A stretch of DNA of 64,000 nt, from assembly GCF_034932185.1 (NCBI RefSeq), contig NZ_JAYGHW010000089.1, forward strand, positions 137,991-201,990, read 5' to 3'. The stretch is from Spirulina sp034932185 (GTDB taxonomy: Bacteria > Cyanobacteriota > Cyanobacteriia > Cyanobacteriales > Spirulinaceae). Position 1 is the first letter of the stretch. Each line of letters begins with the position of its first letter. Of the stretch, positions 1 through 8,703 are shown piece after piece. Under the pieces are notes generated by a model. The model was not told the origin of the DNA. It did no database searches and worked only from the letters and a program-made list of their open reading frames with translations. The translations under genes were made by a program, and so were the position numbers.

Positions 1-873
1 GCAACGAAAGAACCCGCCAACTTTGAGCAGCTTTGGGAAGTTTGTCGCCGTCAAAGCCGCCCCCGTTTAGATGAACTCGCCCAACGGATCAAAGCGCGGG
101 CCGGCTGGGATGACTTGGTTCTCCCTGAGCGGGAGCGCCAGATCCTTCAGATGATTACCGCCCAAGTTCGGCAACGGATGCAGGTTTATCAAAAATGGGG
201 ATTTGGTGGCTCTCAACAGCGGGGCTTAGGGATCACTGCCCTGTTTGCCGGGGCGAGTGGTACGGGAAAAACCATGGCCGCAGAGGCGATCGCTGCCACC
301 CTCAACCTTGACCTCTATCGCATTGATCTGAGTGCGATCGTCAGCAAATACATCGGCGAAACCGAAAAGAATTTACGGAAACTCTTCGATGCAGCGGAAG
401 GCGGCGGGGTTATATTGCTCTTTGATGAAGCCGATGCCCTCTTTGGCAAACGCAGCGAAGTCAAAGACAGTCATGATCGCCATGCCAACGTTGAAGTCGC
501 CTATCTCCTCCAACGCATCGAATCCTTCCAAGGCCTCGCCATCCTCACCACCAACCTCAAAGACTCCCTTGATCAAGCCTTCCTCCGTCGCATCCGCTTT
601 TTGATCAACTTCCCCTTTCCCAAAGCCCCCCAACGGGCCGAAATTTGGCGACGGGCCTTTCCCCCCCAAACCCCCACCCACAACCTCAACTATGACCAAC
701 TCGCCAAACTCGAAATTCCGGGCGGCAATATCAAAAGCATCGCCATGAATGCCGCCTTCATCGCCGCCGAAGCCGGGGAACCGATCCAAATGACACACCT
801 CTCCATTGCCGCCCAAGGGGAATACTTGAAAAATGGCACAGTCTTAACCGGAGTTGACCTTGAAGACTGGTGA
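1..873 (+). CDS. AAA+ ATPase, eCIS-associated type (5' partial)
   Basis: The frame is open from base 1, so the true start lies left of the window; a TTG at 115 is only an internal codon. A single AAA+ module is visible: Walker A GASGTGKT (bases about 253-276), Walker B ILLFDEADALFG (about 412-447), and a later TTNLKDSLDQAFLRR stretch that fits sensor 1 and the arginine finger. AAA+ ATPases of this CDC48/FtsH-like type are the usual last gene of extracellular contractile injection system (eCIS) operons (Afp15-like), where they are thought to help assembly. The DUF4157 gene 0.7 kb downstream supports that setting. The N-terminus and the sheath, tube and baseplate genes are not visible, so the eCIS role is inferred. 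Confidence 0.8.
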   Translation, partial: ATKEPANFEQLWEVCRRQSRPRLDELAQRIKARAGWDDLVLPERERQILQMITAQVRQRMQVYQKWGFGGSQQRGLGITALFAGASGTGKTMAAEAIAATLNLDLYRIDLSAIVSKYIGETEKNLRKLFDAAEGGGVILLFDEADALFGKRSEVKDSHDRHANVEVAYLLQRIESFQGLAILTTNLKDSLDQAFLRRIRFLINFPFPKAPQRAEIWRRAFPPQTPTHNLNYDQLAKLEIPGGNIKSIAMNAAFIAAEAGEPIQMTHLSIAAQGEYLKNGTVLTGVDLEDW

Positions 874-889
874 ACCATAACTCTACCCG

Positions 890-1429
890 TTAGAAAAATT
901 GCGCCATTGCGCCCGATCGCGCCGCTGCGATCGCCGTTTTTTCCTGTCGTGAAACAGCAATCAAGCCATCCACAAAATTGTTGAGAATCCCCACCAATAA
1001 ATTGCAACATTGATTCACCATCCGGAGATATAAACCGGGCATTTCATCAAAATTAGCTGGGATAATGTAATTGTATTTGAAATAACAGAGAGCGCGATCG
1101 CGTTGATAAATAAATGCCCCGATGGGAATTTTTTCATTCAACATATCGATCAAGAGTGATAATTCCGTTGCCGCTTCTGGGGGAATATCCTCACTAACAA
1201 TCATGAAAAACTGCAATAGCTCAAAAATAGACATTTCATCTAAAGGGATGAAATTCAAATTCAAATCCAAAAACAATTTTTCCTCACCAATATTCTCAAA
1301 CCGAATCGCCAGTAAATCCAATTCTGGATTATCACTGGGATGAGATAATAGCGTTTGATGGTCTAACTCTTCAAACACCGATTGAACATTTTCGAGAAAA
1401 CGCTTTTGATCAGCTTGCATTTTGTTCAT
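890..1429 (-). CDS. Hypothetical protein, 179 aa, next to the eCIS ATPase
   Basis: This is an intact reading frame convergent with the AAA+ ATPase, 16 bp from its end. I do not recognise the family. The protein is acidic in its first half and contains alternating hydrophobic stretches (LFLDLNLNFIPL, ELLQFFMIVSED, GAFIYQRDRALCYFKYNYI) that suggest an alpha/beta fold resembling YbjN or secretion-chaperone proteins; that is a resemblance only. No signal peptide or membrane segment is seen. The codon use is AT-richer than in flanking genes. Position between an eCIS-type ATPase and a DUF4157 protein suggests it belongs to the same locus, perhaps as an accessory or chaperone. Start is the first ATG at 1429; a second in-frame ATG lies at 1420, and neither has a strong ribosome-binding site. 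Confidence 0.6.
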   Translation of the reverse strand: MNKMQADQKRFLENVQSVFEELDHQTLLSHPSDNPELDLLAIRFENIGEEKLFLDLNLNFIPLDEMSIFELLQFFMIVSEDIPPEAATELSLLIDMLNEKIPIGAFIYQRDRALCYFKYNYIIPANFDEMPGLYLRMVNQCCNLLVGILNNFVDGLIAVSRQEKTAIAAARSGAMAQFF

Positions 1430-1583
1430 AACTTTGGTTAATCAATGAAATTTATAGCAGCAGTCAGTACAGTTAGGATGTTCTACAAATCCGAAACCCG
1501 CTTCTGGTGGGCATTGCCCACCCTACGCGATACTTTGTTAAAGGATGGAATCTCAACAATATACTGAAAACGCTAGATCTGGA

Positions 1584-3515
1584 TTAAACCCCATATTTAC
1601 TCGCGATCACTTTTTCCATCGGTGTGGGTGGTTGTTTTGTTCGATCAATCTTCAAACCTAAGGCATTAATTAACTGTACTGCCTCGGGATCTCCACCTAG
1701 CACCCCGCGTAAATACAAGTCAGATGACAACATCTTCACAAAATCACTGTACATAGAATCTATATTGGTGTAACCGTTCTTTTGCATCATTTCTTCCCGT
1801 TTCTGATCCTTCGGTTTGCCGTCTTTCATTTCTTCTAAACCCAGTAATTGATCCACAAATTTCTTTTTGTTCAATTTTGTTTTAAAGTATTGGTAGATTT
1901 TCCGTCCTGCTAATATCCCCAAACCAACCACTGTAACAATAGGGAAGGTCATCGTTGCTAAACCAACAGCGGTGAGTGCCACTGCTGCTACCCCTTGGAC
2001 TGCTAATCCGATGTTATCCGTGCGGAGTGCCTGTTGATTCCGTTTATTGACCTGTGCGCCCAAGGCAATGTTTTGATCTTGACTATTTTGCAGGTCTCGC
2101 GATTGTTGCGCCCGCTGGTGAGCTTCGTAGGCATTGACTGCACCAGTTGCCGCATCTCCAATGCCAGAGACAATCCCTAACGGAGCCATCACGGCTTTAC
2201 CCGCTTCTTTGCTAATGAGTGTGGTAATTTGGGATGTTGCCAGGGCGACATTACTGGCTAAGGTTGCCCCACCTGCGGCGCGATCGCCCGTTTGCAAATC
2301 AGAATCTAGTGCAGAAGTTCCACTCACTTCTAAAGCAATATTCTTGAAGGTCTCAAGGCTAGAACTATCCCCTTTGTCACTTTGTAACAATGGTGATTGA
2401 CCTCCGGAGGCACGAACTACCCCTGCAAATTTATCCCAATCAATTGCATTTCCTTTTATAGAAAACTCCCTGAACGATTTTTTGACATCACTTGTAAATT
2501 GACAGACGTAATAATAGGGTTCCTGAGGTGATCGAGCAAGTTTTTTTTGTTTGACGGTTAAATCAGGGAGAGCCGGTTGAATGATTTTGAGAATTGTTTT
2601 TTCTTGAACATCTAAGGGCTGCTTCAAAAAATATTCTTGGAAAAGTGCTGCTTTGTTTTGGCGATTAGCTTTACCCTTCAACCAATTAATAATATCGGTA
2701 AAAACTTTTGGAGAAATTGATTCTTTAAGCACAGGACTCATATGCGGTAACGATGCATCTGCAACGCTGCGACGTTCCATTCCCGAATTAAAGTCGTCTC
2801 CGTTTCTCTGAATGATATTGATTTGCGTCAGCGCGTCTATCGTTCGCTGCACCGTGGGGCTACTCCCCTGTTGGATCGTGTGGGTGAGTTCATGGGCGAG
2901 GAGTGCTTGGCCGCTCTTGCTTTCCGGCGCATAGGCTCCCTGGCGAAAAAATACATCCTGGCCGGTGGTGAAGGCTTTGGCTTGGATGGATTGATTCAGT
3001 TGATCGGCAGTGTTGTCTGTATGGATGCGCACCCCGCTAAAATCCGCACCAAAGGCATTTTCTAAGGGATTCCGTAGACTTTCGCTGAGGGTTTGCCCCT
3101 TCCCCCGTTCCCGTTGAATTGATCGCTCTAACTCCGGTGATGCTGCCCCCCCGGCGCTGGCTCCTTGGCGTTGCACGATGGGCTTCATCTGCACAGTTTC
3201 GGCTTCCTCCTCACTACCATCCCCAAAAACCCGCTGCACTGAGGCGGATGAGTTCAATTGCTGCACGACTTGGGAGGCGACGGCATCGGCTTCTTTTTCA
3301 TATTGATCGCCTGCTGCCCCGATGGTGAGCTTGGGCATGATCGGCGTAGCGGTTGGGGATAGCTCAGGATTTTGGCTCAGGGCGGTGGACTGGGGAACAT
3401 CCGAGATAGATAGGGTTTGGGCTTTGGGGAAGGGCCGCGCATGGGGCGCAATTTCCGTGCGAGTTTGAGCCGGTGGGCTGGAACTTTTGGCAACTGCTGT
3501 ATTTTGGCGGCCCAT
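1584..3515 (-). CDS. DUF4157 (eCIS core domain) putative metallopeptidase or toxin carrier
   Basis: The 643-residue protein starts with a proline/serine-rich, probably disordered tail (1-60), then a YEKEADAVA segment (72-80) and a DUF4157 domain (about 145-216) with the zinc-binding HELTH motif at residues 208-212. DUF4157 proteins are strongly associated with extracellular contractile injection systems and are regarded as cargo or toxin-leader proteins. The C-terminal part has two long hydrophobic helices (about residues 505-545, AVALTAVGLATMTFPIVTVV) that could insert into a membrane, followed by a lysine-rich helical tail. No signal peptide is seen, consistent with loading into a contractile particle in the cytoplasm. 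The effector activity of the C-terminal half is unknown. No clear ribosome-binding site lies upstream. Confidence 0.8.
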   Translation of the reverse strand: MGRQNTAVAKSSSPPAQTRTEIAPHARPFPKAQTLSISDVPQSTALSQNPELSPTATPIMPKLTIGAAGDQYEKEADAVASQVVQQLNSSASVQRVFGDGSEEEAETVQMKPIVQRQGASAGGAASPELERSIQRERGKGQTLSESLRNPLENAFGADFSGVRIHTDNTADQLNQSIQAKAFTTGQDVFFRQGAYAPESKSGQALLAHELTHTIQQGSSPTVQRTIDALTQINIIQRNGDDFNSGMERRSVADASLPHMSPVLKESISPKVFTDIINWLKGKANRQNKAALFQEYFLKQPLDVQEKTILKIIQPALPDLTVKQKKLARSPQEPYYYVCQFTSDVKKSFREFSIKGNAIDWDKFAGVVRASGGQSPLLQSDKGDSSSLETFKNIALEVSGTSALDSDLQTGDRAAGGATLASNVALATSQITTLISKEAGKAVMAPLGIVSGIGDAATGAVNAYEAHQRAQQSRDLQNSQDQNIALGAQVNKRNQQALRTDNIGLAVQGVAAVALTAVGLATMTFPIVTVVGLGILAGRKIYQYFKTKLNKKKFVDQLLGLEEMKDGKPKDQKREEMMQKNGYTNIDSMYSDFVKMLSSDLYLRGVLGGDPEAVQLINALGLKIDRTKQPPTPMEKVIASKYGV

Positions 3516-3652
3516 AATCTTAGCCCTTAAAATGAGGTTTTTCTGATTTTAGCATGGCATAAAGTGACGGACTTGGCGATTAGCTAAAGGTCGAAGATCG
3601 CCCCGGAGCAATATCGCAGGATCTAATCTGCTGCTGCTGATCCTAGATCGCC

Positions 3653-6304
3653 CTAATCCCTGGCGATCCAGGGGATTTTTTGGCGCTTCAGAATGCCGGT
3701 ATAGGTTTCGCTCTGACGGTTGCGCGATTGCAGATCGAGTTCTTCGAGGGTTTCAGAATCGGGGTCAAAGATCACTTCATTGGGGCCGCTGGCGGTTTGG
3801 CCGTTGATTTTGATTTGGTAGCGGCCAAGGCGTAACTGTTCGAGGTAATAAACTCCGGCGCTGTTGGTAATGGAAAAGCTGATCACGCTCCCATTCTCAT
3901 CCACCGCTTCCACCCTTGCACCGGCCACGGGTTCGCCAGCGGCATTGGTGACAACGCCCATGAGGGTATAGGCGGCTTGGAGCGGAATCAAGACGGGGGT
4001 ATAACTGCCTTCGACGACTTCGACGGCAAAGCTGTTAAACAAGGGTTGAAAGTCGGGGGGGAATCCCGCTTCTTCGAGATCGATGCGATGACGACCGGGG
4101 GCAAGGGGAAGGAGGAGGCGATCGCCCTCCTGTTCAATTTGACTGCCCCGCACCACTTCGTTATTGACGATCAAGAAGTCGTTACTTTCGCGATAAATGC
4201 GTTCATCAGGATCGCGTTGCCCATCGCCATTGAAATCATAAAAGGGTTGGAGCCAGAGGCCCCCTTGGGTGCGGAGGCGTTCGGGGCGGCGATCGCCCCC
4301 CCCAATTCCCCCCTGTAGCCCCAAACTAGAGCGCAGTTGCAGGCTAAAGCGGTCTTGATTGGCCCGGAGCGCCACGGTATCATAGCGGGCTTCCAGGAGT
4401 GTGCCGGGGATAGCGGTGGTTCCCAGCAAAACATAGGGGCCATGGCCTTGGGAACCCACACCATAGCCCAATTCCGCCTGCCAGAGGGATTGGCCGATAC
4501 TGTTCCGGGCATCGGAGCGGTATTGCCAGCCAGCGGTAACGAGATGGTTTTTAGTACGGGCGGTTTCCGTATCGAGTTGGAGCAGTAAGTATTCAGCGGC
4601 GTTGAGGCGGTAGCTGAGTTCGGTGGTGGTGCTAAACAGGTCGGGGCGATCGTCCCCTTGATGGGTGAGGGTGAAATCTAACCACCGTTGATAAATCCGC
4701 CAATCCCATTGCTCATTGGTTTGCCAATTGACACCGATAATCGTTGAAGATTGCCGTTGGGATTGGGAATATTGCAGGCCAAAGCGGGCGAAATCATCGA
4801 AAGTGCCTCGGCTGGAGAAGCTCAAGCTGGGGAAGATGCGCCAATTGAGGCTGTAGCGGGTGCGGTCTAGATCGGTATTGACAGTGATATACAAATCCCG
4901 TTGATCCCAAACCATTTCGGCTTCTACGTCTACGTCGTTACTAATCAAACCGGAGACAGCTAAACGCAGGGGGGTGCGTTTGGGTTGATAGAAGGCTTCA
5001 ACGAGGCCCTGGAGGCCGCCGTCATAGATGCCGCCTACGCCCAGGGTGAGGTCGTTACTGATGCCATAGCGGTAGGAAATGCCGCCGCCAAAGTCTTGAA
5101 GTTCGCCAAAGAATTTATAGGGTTTGGTTTGCCGTCGCCAGCCGCCGGAGGCGATGAGTGCCGATGTGCCGCTGGGGAGTTGTTCGGGGAGGAGGGTGAA
5201 GCGGGCGGCTTCGATGGTGGGTTCGGCGGCGAGGGAGCCGTTGGGGAAGAGGAGGAGGTAGTAGTCCCGTTGGAGGCCGCGGCCGATGGGGACGCTGTTG
5301 AAGCGATAGATGCCGGAGCCATCGACGAGTTCTTCCCCTAAAACTTCGCGGCCTCTGAGGTCGGTGACGAGTTGTACGAGGGTTCCGGGTTGGGCGCGGC
5401 CGGTGATGGTGGCGGTGACTTGTTCCGGTTGGCGACGGAGATCGGGGTTTGCGCCGCCGGTAAAGCTGCGTTGTGGAAAGGGGGCGTAACCTTGGCGTTG
5501 GATCGTGGTGAAGCCCCAAAAATCGCCGGGGGTTTGATCGCGCCAAAAGGTGGGTTGGGAGCCGATAAAGTAATCGGCTTGGTCGGTTTGTTTGAGGATT
5601 TGGAATTCGGAGAGTTGCCAGCGATCGCTCTCCAAGATATCCCCTTGGGTAATCCGGGCAAACCAACTACTCCCAAAGATGGTTCCGACGGCGGAGAGTT
5701 GGCCGCGATTTTGCCAATCGGTGTTTTTGGTTTTATTGAGGGTGATTTGTTGTTCAGCGACGCTGAAGGTGAAGGCGGGGGCGTTGATCCGGGGGAGGCC
5801 GTCGAGGATGATGGGGAGGTTTTGGCGGCGGCCGGGCTGGATGCGGCCAATATCGGGGACATCAAAGACGATCGCATATTCGAGGGGGTCAAATTCTACG
5901 CCGATCTCAAAAAGGGTGCGAATCTCCTGCACGGAAAGAACTAAGCCCAATTCCGGATCTTGGCGTAATTCGTTGGGGTTGAGGCGCAGGATTTTGTAGG
6001 GCGATCGCAGTTCGATCGTATTTTCATCAATGACGGTGGTGGTGAAGCGGAGGGCTTGGAGGGCGGCTTCGTAGGGGATCAGCCAGTTGTCGAAGTCGAT
6101 GGCGGTGAGTTCATCGATTTGGCCGCGCACAAATACGCCGGGGTTGACGTTGCGATTCCCCAGGTTTAAGCCAATGATGGGGAGTTCGTCGGGGGTTGGG
6201 GAGGTTGGGGGGGTTTGGGCGATCGCCATGCCAAAGGGGTTCAGCAAGAACAGGGTGAGGATGCTGATGCTGAACCAGGGTTTGGGATGGTGATGGGGTT
6301 TCAC
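3653..6304 (-). CDS. Divergent fimbrial usher-like outer-membrane protein
   Basis: I place the start at GTG 6304, giving 883 residues, because it lies 8 bp after the chaperone stop codon and yields a signal peptide (KPHHHPKPWFSISILTLFLL, cleavage after AIAQ). An extension of the frame to 6532 only reads the chaperone gene out of frame (Pro/His/Arg-rich). The body resembles chaperone-usher porins: an SVAEQQITL segment, a plug-like GRAQPGTLVQLVTDLRG segment, the usher-type SYRYGISNDLTLGVGG turn, and many alternating beta strands. The C-terminus has a DFNGDGQRDPDE calcium-like loop and a carboxypeptidase-regulatory-like fold (VVTNAAGEPVAGARVEAV). Expected role: outer-membrane assembly platform for the pilins encoded upstream. 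Similarity to classical FimD is low, so some annotators would only call it a hypothetical regulatory-like-domain protein. Confidence 0.7.
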   Translation of the reverse strand: MKPHHHPKPWFSISILTLFLLNPFGMAIAQTPPTSPTPDELPIIGLNLGNRNVNPGVFVRGQIDELTAIDFDNWLIPYEAALQALRFTTTVIDENTIELRSPYKILRLNPNELRQDPELGLVLSVQEIRTLFEIGVEFDPLEYAIVFDVPDIGRIQPGRRQNLPIILDGLPRINAPAFTFSVAEQQITLNKTKNTDWQNRGQLSAVGTIFGSSWFARITQGDILESDRWQLSEFQILKQTDQADYFIGSQPTFWRDQTPGDFWGFTTIQRQGYAPFPQRSFTGGANPDLRRQPEQVTATITGRAQPGTLVQLVTDLRGREVLGEELVDGSGIYRFNSVPIGRGLQRDYYLLLFPNGSLAAEPTIEAARFTLLPEQLPSGTSALIASGGWRRQTKPYKFFGELQDFGGGISYRYGISNDLTLGVGGIYDGGLQGLVEAFYQPKRTPLRLAVSGLISNDVDVEAEMVWDQRDLYITVNTDLDRTRYSLNWRIFPSLSFSSRGTFDDFARFGLQYSQSQRQSSTIIGVNWQTNEQWDWRIYQRWLDFTLTHQGDDRPDLFSTTTELSYRLNAAEYLLLQLDTETARTKNHLVTAGWQYRSDARNSIGQSLWQAELGYGVGSQGHGPYVLLGTTAIPGTLLEARYDTVALRANQDRFSLQLRSSLGLQGGIGGGDRRPERLRTQGGLWLQPFYDFNGDGQRDPDERIYRESNDFLIVNNEVVRGSQIEQEGDRLLLPLAPGRHRIDLEEAGFPPDFQPLFNSFAVEVVEGSYTPVLIPLQAAYTLMGVVTNAAGEPVAGARVEAVDENGSVISFSITNSAGVYYLEQLRLGRYQIKINGQTASGPNEVIFDPDSETLEELDLQSRNRQSETYTGILKRQKIPWIARD

Positions 6305-6312
6305 GATTGGGA

Positions 6313-7131
6313 TCAGGGGATGGTGAAGGTGACGCGGAAGGGGGTGCGGCTGCTGTTGTAGTTCACGCCGGAACCGAGATGCCCTGATAATTCGTAGTTG
6401 CCGGGGGTGAGGGTGAGGGGGTTTTCTGGGGTGTTGTAGTTGACGGTGAGATACCGTGACCCGTTGGCAATGATGGTTGTGGGAATACCAAGGCCGGTAT
6501 AGAGGGTTTGGCCGTCTTTGCGTAACGTCCAATTGCCTTGGGCGATGACGCTGGCCAGGCCGGTATTTTCCACCAATAGCTGCAAGGTTTGGGTTTCGGG
6601 GTTAAAACGGGCTTCGGGGGTGCTGAGTTGGTGGGAGATGTTGCCTTTGCGGACGTAAACGGCTACGCCGATGCGGGGGATGATCGTTGTGCCAATCGTC
6701 ACGTCGCCCTGGCTTTGTTCTGTTTCTTGGAATGTAGCCTCAAGATTTTCGGTGAAGATCATGGCGCGGTATTCGCCATCGGGGGCGCTGGGGGGAATGC
6801 GGGCAATGAAGCGGATGCGTCGTTCATTAGAGCCGGGAACTTGGAGTTCACGGGGGGAAAATTGCAGGTAGGGGGTGAGGTCGTTGGCGCTGGATTCGAG
6901 GAATTGAATCCCGGTTTCGGGGTCGTAGGTGAAGGGGCTGGTATAGACGCGGGCGCGAAAGTCGTTTTCACCTGTGTTTCTAATCGTGATCGTGCCTTGG
7001 GCCTGGCCGCGATTCAGTTCGGTTTCGATCACCATCGGGGAAATGCCCACATTGGCTTTAGCGGTGTTGCCGAACAGGAGGAGGCTGGCCAGGATGAGGC
7101 CGGTGGTGAGGGGGCGCAAGGGGTTGATCAT
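6313..7131 (-). CDS. Periplasmic pilus chaperone (PapD-like)
   Basis: A 272-residue protein with a clear signal peptide (TTGLILASLLLFGNTAKA) and the two immunoglobulin-like domains of P-pilus chaperones. The G1-strand region (GISPMVIETELNRGQAQG), the NTGENDFRARVY strand and ERRIRFIARIP are typical of the archaic or Csu-type branch. It should bind pilin subunits in the periplasm by donor-strand complementation and deliver them to the usher. It is third in a four-gene minus-strand unit: two spore-coat-U-like pilins, this gene, then the usher 8 bp downstream, which suggests translational coupling. The domain calls rest on pattern recognition. Confidence 0.8.
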   Translation of the reverse strand: MINPLRPLTTGLILASLLLFGNTAKANVGISPMVIETELNRGQAQGTITIRNTGENDFRARVYTSPFTYDPETGIQFLESSANDLTPYLQFSPRELQVPGSNERRIRFIARIPPSAPDGEYRAMIFTENLEATFQETEQSQGDVTIGTTIIPRIGVAVYVRKGNISHQLSTPEARFNPETQTLQLLVENTGLASVIAQGNWTLRKDGQTLYTGLGIPTTIIANGSRYLTVNYNTPENPLTLTPGNYELSGHLGSGVNYNSSRTPFRVTFTIP

Positions 7132-7245
7132 GGTGATGTGGCGATGAGAGTGACAGTATAGCTGTAGTTACCGACGGGGAGGACGCGGTTATCAGCGAAG
7201 CCGAATAATGAGGGAGAATATAATCCAGCCTCTCAATACAGCAAC

Positions 7246-7734
7246 TTAGTTATATGTAGCGGTTACGATAACTTTAAATTGGTAAGTACCAGGAGCAATT
7301 GCACCATTAGCCGTGTATGTCATGTTAATTGTTAATTCCTCATTAGTAACAGCAATACCAATTGAGTCATTAACTGTAGTACCATCCGTATTAGTTGCAG
7401 TGCCACCACCATTAGCAGCCCATGCAACTGAACTAAAAAGACCTGTACCTGCTGGGGTAAGTCCACCCAAAGTATTAGATGGTAAGCCAACTGACAAAAC
7501 AGCATTAGAATCAGTACAAGTCAGATCAACTGTAGCAGCCGTTCCCCCAGTTGAAGTTACAACAGCAGGTGTGCCACTATCCCAAACTAATTGACCAGGA
7601 CTGGGGTTTGCAAAGGTGCAACTGGCCAAGGCATTGCCCCCACTGAGGCATAAACCGGCGAGGACAATGCTACTCAGGGGGGTGATGAAGATCTGTTGGA
7701 ATGGTATGTTCATAGCATAGTTGCAAAGCTTCAT
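7246..7734 (-). CDS. Spore coat U-like pilin subunit (second copy)
   Basis: This 162-residue secreted protein has a signal peptide ending in GGNALA followed at once by SCTFANPSPGQLVW. The mature part is a beta-rich domain with two cysteines (SCTF and LTCTD), typical of spore-coat-protein-U (SCPU) pilins of archaic chaperone-usher systems. It is strongly similar to the upstream gene at 7901-8416: both share SGTPAVVTSTGGT, AVLSVGLPSNT and a final YxFxVxVTAT segment. The pair is followed by a chaperone and an usher, so it is probably a structural pilin or tip subunit. Start at 7734 keeps a lysine in the signal-peptide n-region; ATG 7713 is the alternative. Confidence 0.75.
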   Translation of the reverse strand: MKLCNYAMNIPFQQIFITPLSSIVLAGLCLSGGNALASCTFANPSPGQLVWDSGTPAVVTSTGGTAATVDLTCTDSNAVLSVGLPSNTLGGLTPAGTGLFSSVAWAANGGGTATNTDGTTVNDSIGIAVTNEELTINMTYTANGAIAPGTYQFKVIVTATYN

Positions 7735-7900
7735 CTATTACATATTTCGACAGTTATGTTGTTGATGGAGATAGAGCCGACTACTGATGACTGTAAGGCG
7801 ATGATTGGAGACATGAGTAGTCATCATGAAGTTGCCCAGTAGTGAGCAAGTAATGGTAAGAGAAGCTAGATCAATATAATCCAGCTTCTTAATACAGCGA

Positions 7901-8416
7901 TTAGTTTGCAGTGGCAGTTACCGTAACTGTAAATTCGTAAGTACCAGAAGGAATTGAACCGTTAGCAGTATAGTTCATATTAACTGTTAAAGGCGCATTA
8001 GTAACAGCAACGCCAATCGTGTTAGCGCCAGTTACAACACCATCTGTATTAGTTGCGGTGCCAGGAGTACCGGCAGTCCATGCAACCGAACTTAAAAGAC
8101 CTGTGACAGCCGGAGTAAGTGTACCCACAGTATTAGATGGTAAGCCAACTGACAAAACAGCATTAGGATCAGTACAAGTTAGGTTAACCGTGGCGGGTGT
8201 TCCCCCAGTTGAAGTTACAACAGCAGGAGTGCCACTATTCCAAACCAACGTACCGGGCAACGGGCTAGCAAACGTACAGGCTGCATAAGTTGTAATATCA
8301 AACAGAACATTTTGATTTGTAGTTTGGGCGGAAGCTTTCGGCATAAAGGCAACTGCACCCAAAATAGCAAGACCAGTAACGATCGCAAAACGACGATTCA
8401 GAACTTTAGGAACCAT
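7901..8416 (-). CDS. Spore coat U-like pilin subunit (first copy)
   Basis: A 171-residue exported protein. The signal peptide runs from MVPKVLNRRFAIVTG to PKASA, followed by a short linker and CTFASPLPGTLVW. The two cysteines (ACTF and LTCTD) and the small-residue-rich beta pattern match SCPU-type pilins. A good ribosome-binding site (GGAGG on the minus strand, about 8 bases upstream of the start) supports ATG 8416. It heads the pilus operon and is likely the major subunit. The coding region is close to a duplicate of the next gene. Exact adhesion role unknown. Confidence 0.78.
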   Translation of the reverse strand: MVPKVLNRRFAIVTGLAILGAVAFMPKASAQTTNQNVLFDITTYAACTFASPLPGTLVWNSGTPAVVTSTGGTPATVNLTCTDPNAVLSVGLPSNTVGTLTPAVTGLLSSVAWTAGTPGTATNTDGVVTGANTIGVAVTNAPLTVNMNYTANGSIPSGTYEFTVTVTATAN

Positions 8417-8703
8417 GATAAAACCTCCAGGGGTTTTTCTTTTCTGCTTAGGAGACGTTTTAAGGCAGCCATTTGTGAAAAAAAATCTGGCGATGAGTCA
8501 ACCACAACCCAGCAACATTCCTAATGGCTTGCATTCGATATCACAGAATTTACTTTTGTCAAGATAAAAATTAAACTTTAAGCTTTATTTTAGATTTTTG
8601 TCATCAACAAAAACCCATAGAAAACACCCTCCACTAACAGCAAAGGGTTAAACCATTTAAACAACAAAAAAGTTGCTAGCTTGTACTATAAAACACCCAA
8701 AAA
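8417..8703. other. Intergenic region upstream of the pilus operon
   Basis: This 287-bp AT-rich gap lies between the end of the sigma-factor gene and the start of the first pilin gene, both read on the minus strand. It should hold the pilus promoter. The first 20 bases contain the GGAGG ribosome-binding site of the pilin gene. The AT-rich stretch around 8545-8600 is the likeliest promoter zone, but no clear -35/-10 pair stands out. No RNA gene or repeat was recognised. Confidence 0.5.

Noticed and set aside
115..117. TTG at 115 as the start of the first AAA+ gene
   Set aside because: The frame is open to base 1 with good coding sequence, so the gene enters from the left.
4985..5944. Long opposite-strand frames within the usher gene (for example 4985-5341 and 5372-5944)
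   Set aside because: They are Gly/Val/Ala-rich mirror frames of a high-GC gene, without start signals or domains.
6305..6532. N-terminal extension of the usher frame to 6532
   Set aside because: The extra 76 residues are Pro/His/Arg-rich and lie entirely out of frame within the chaperone gene; the GTG at 6304 gives a signal peptide and sits just after the chaperone stop.
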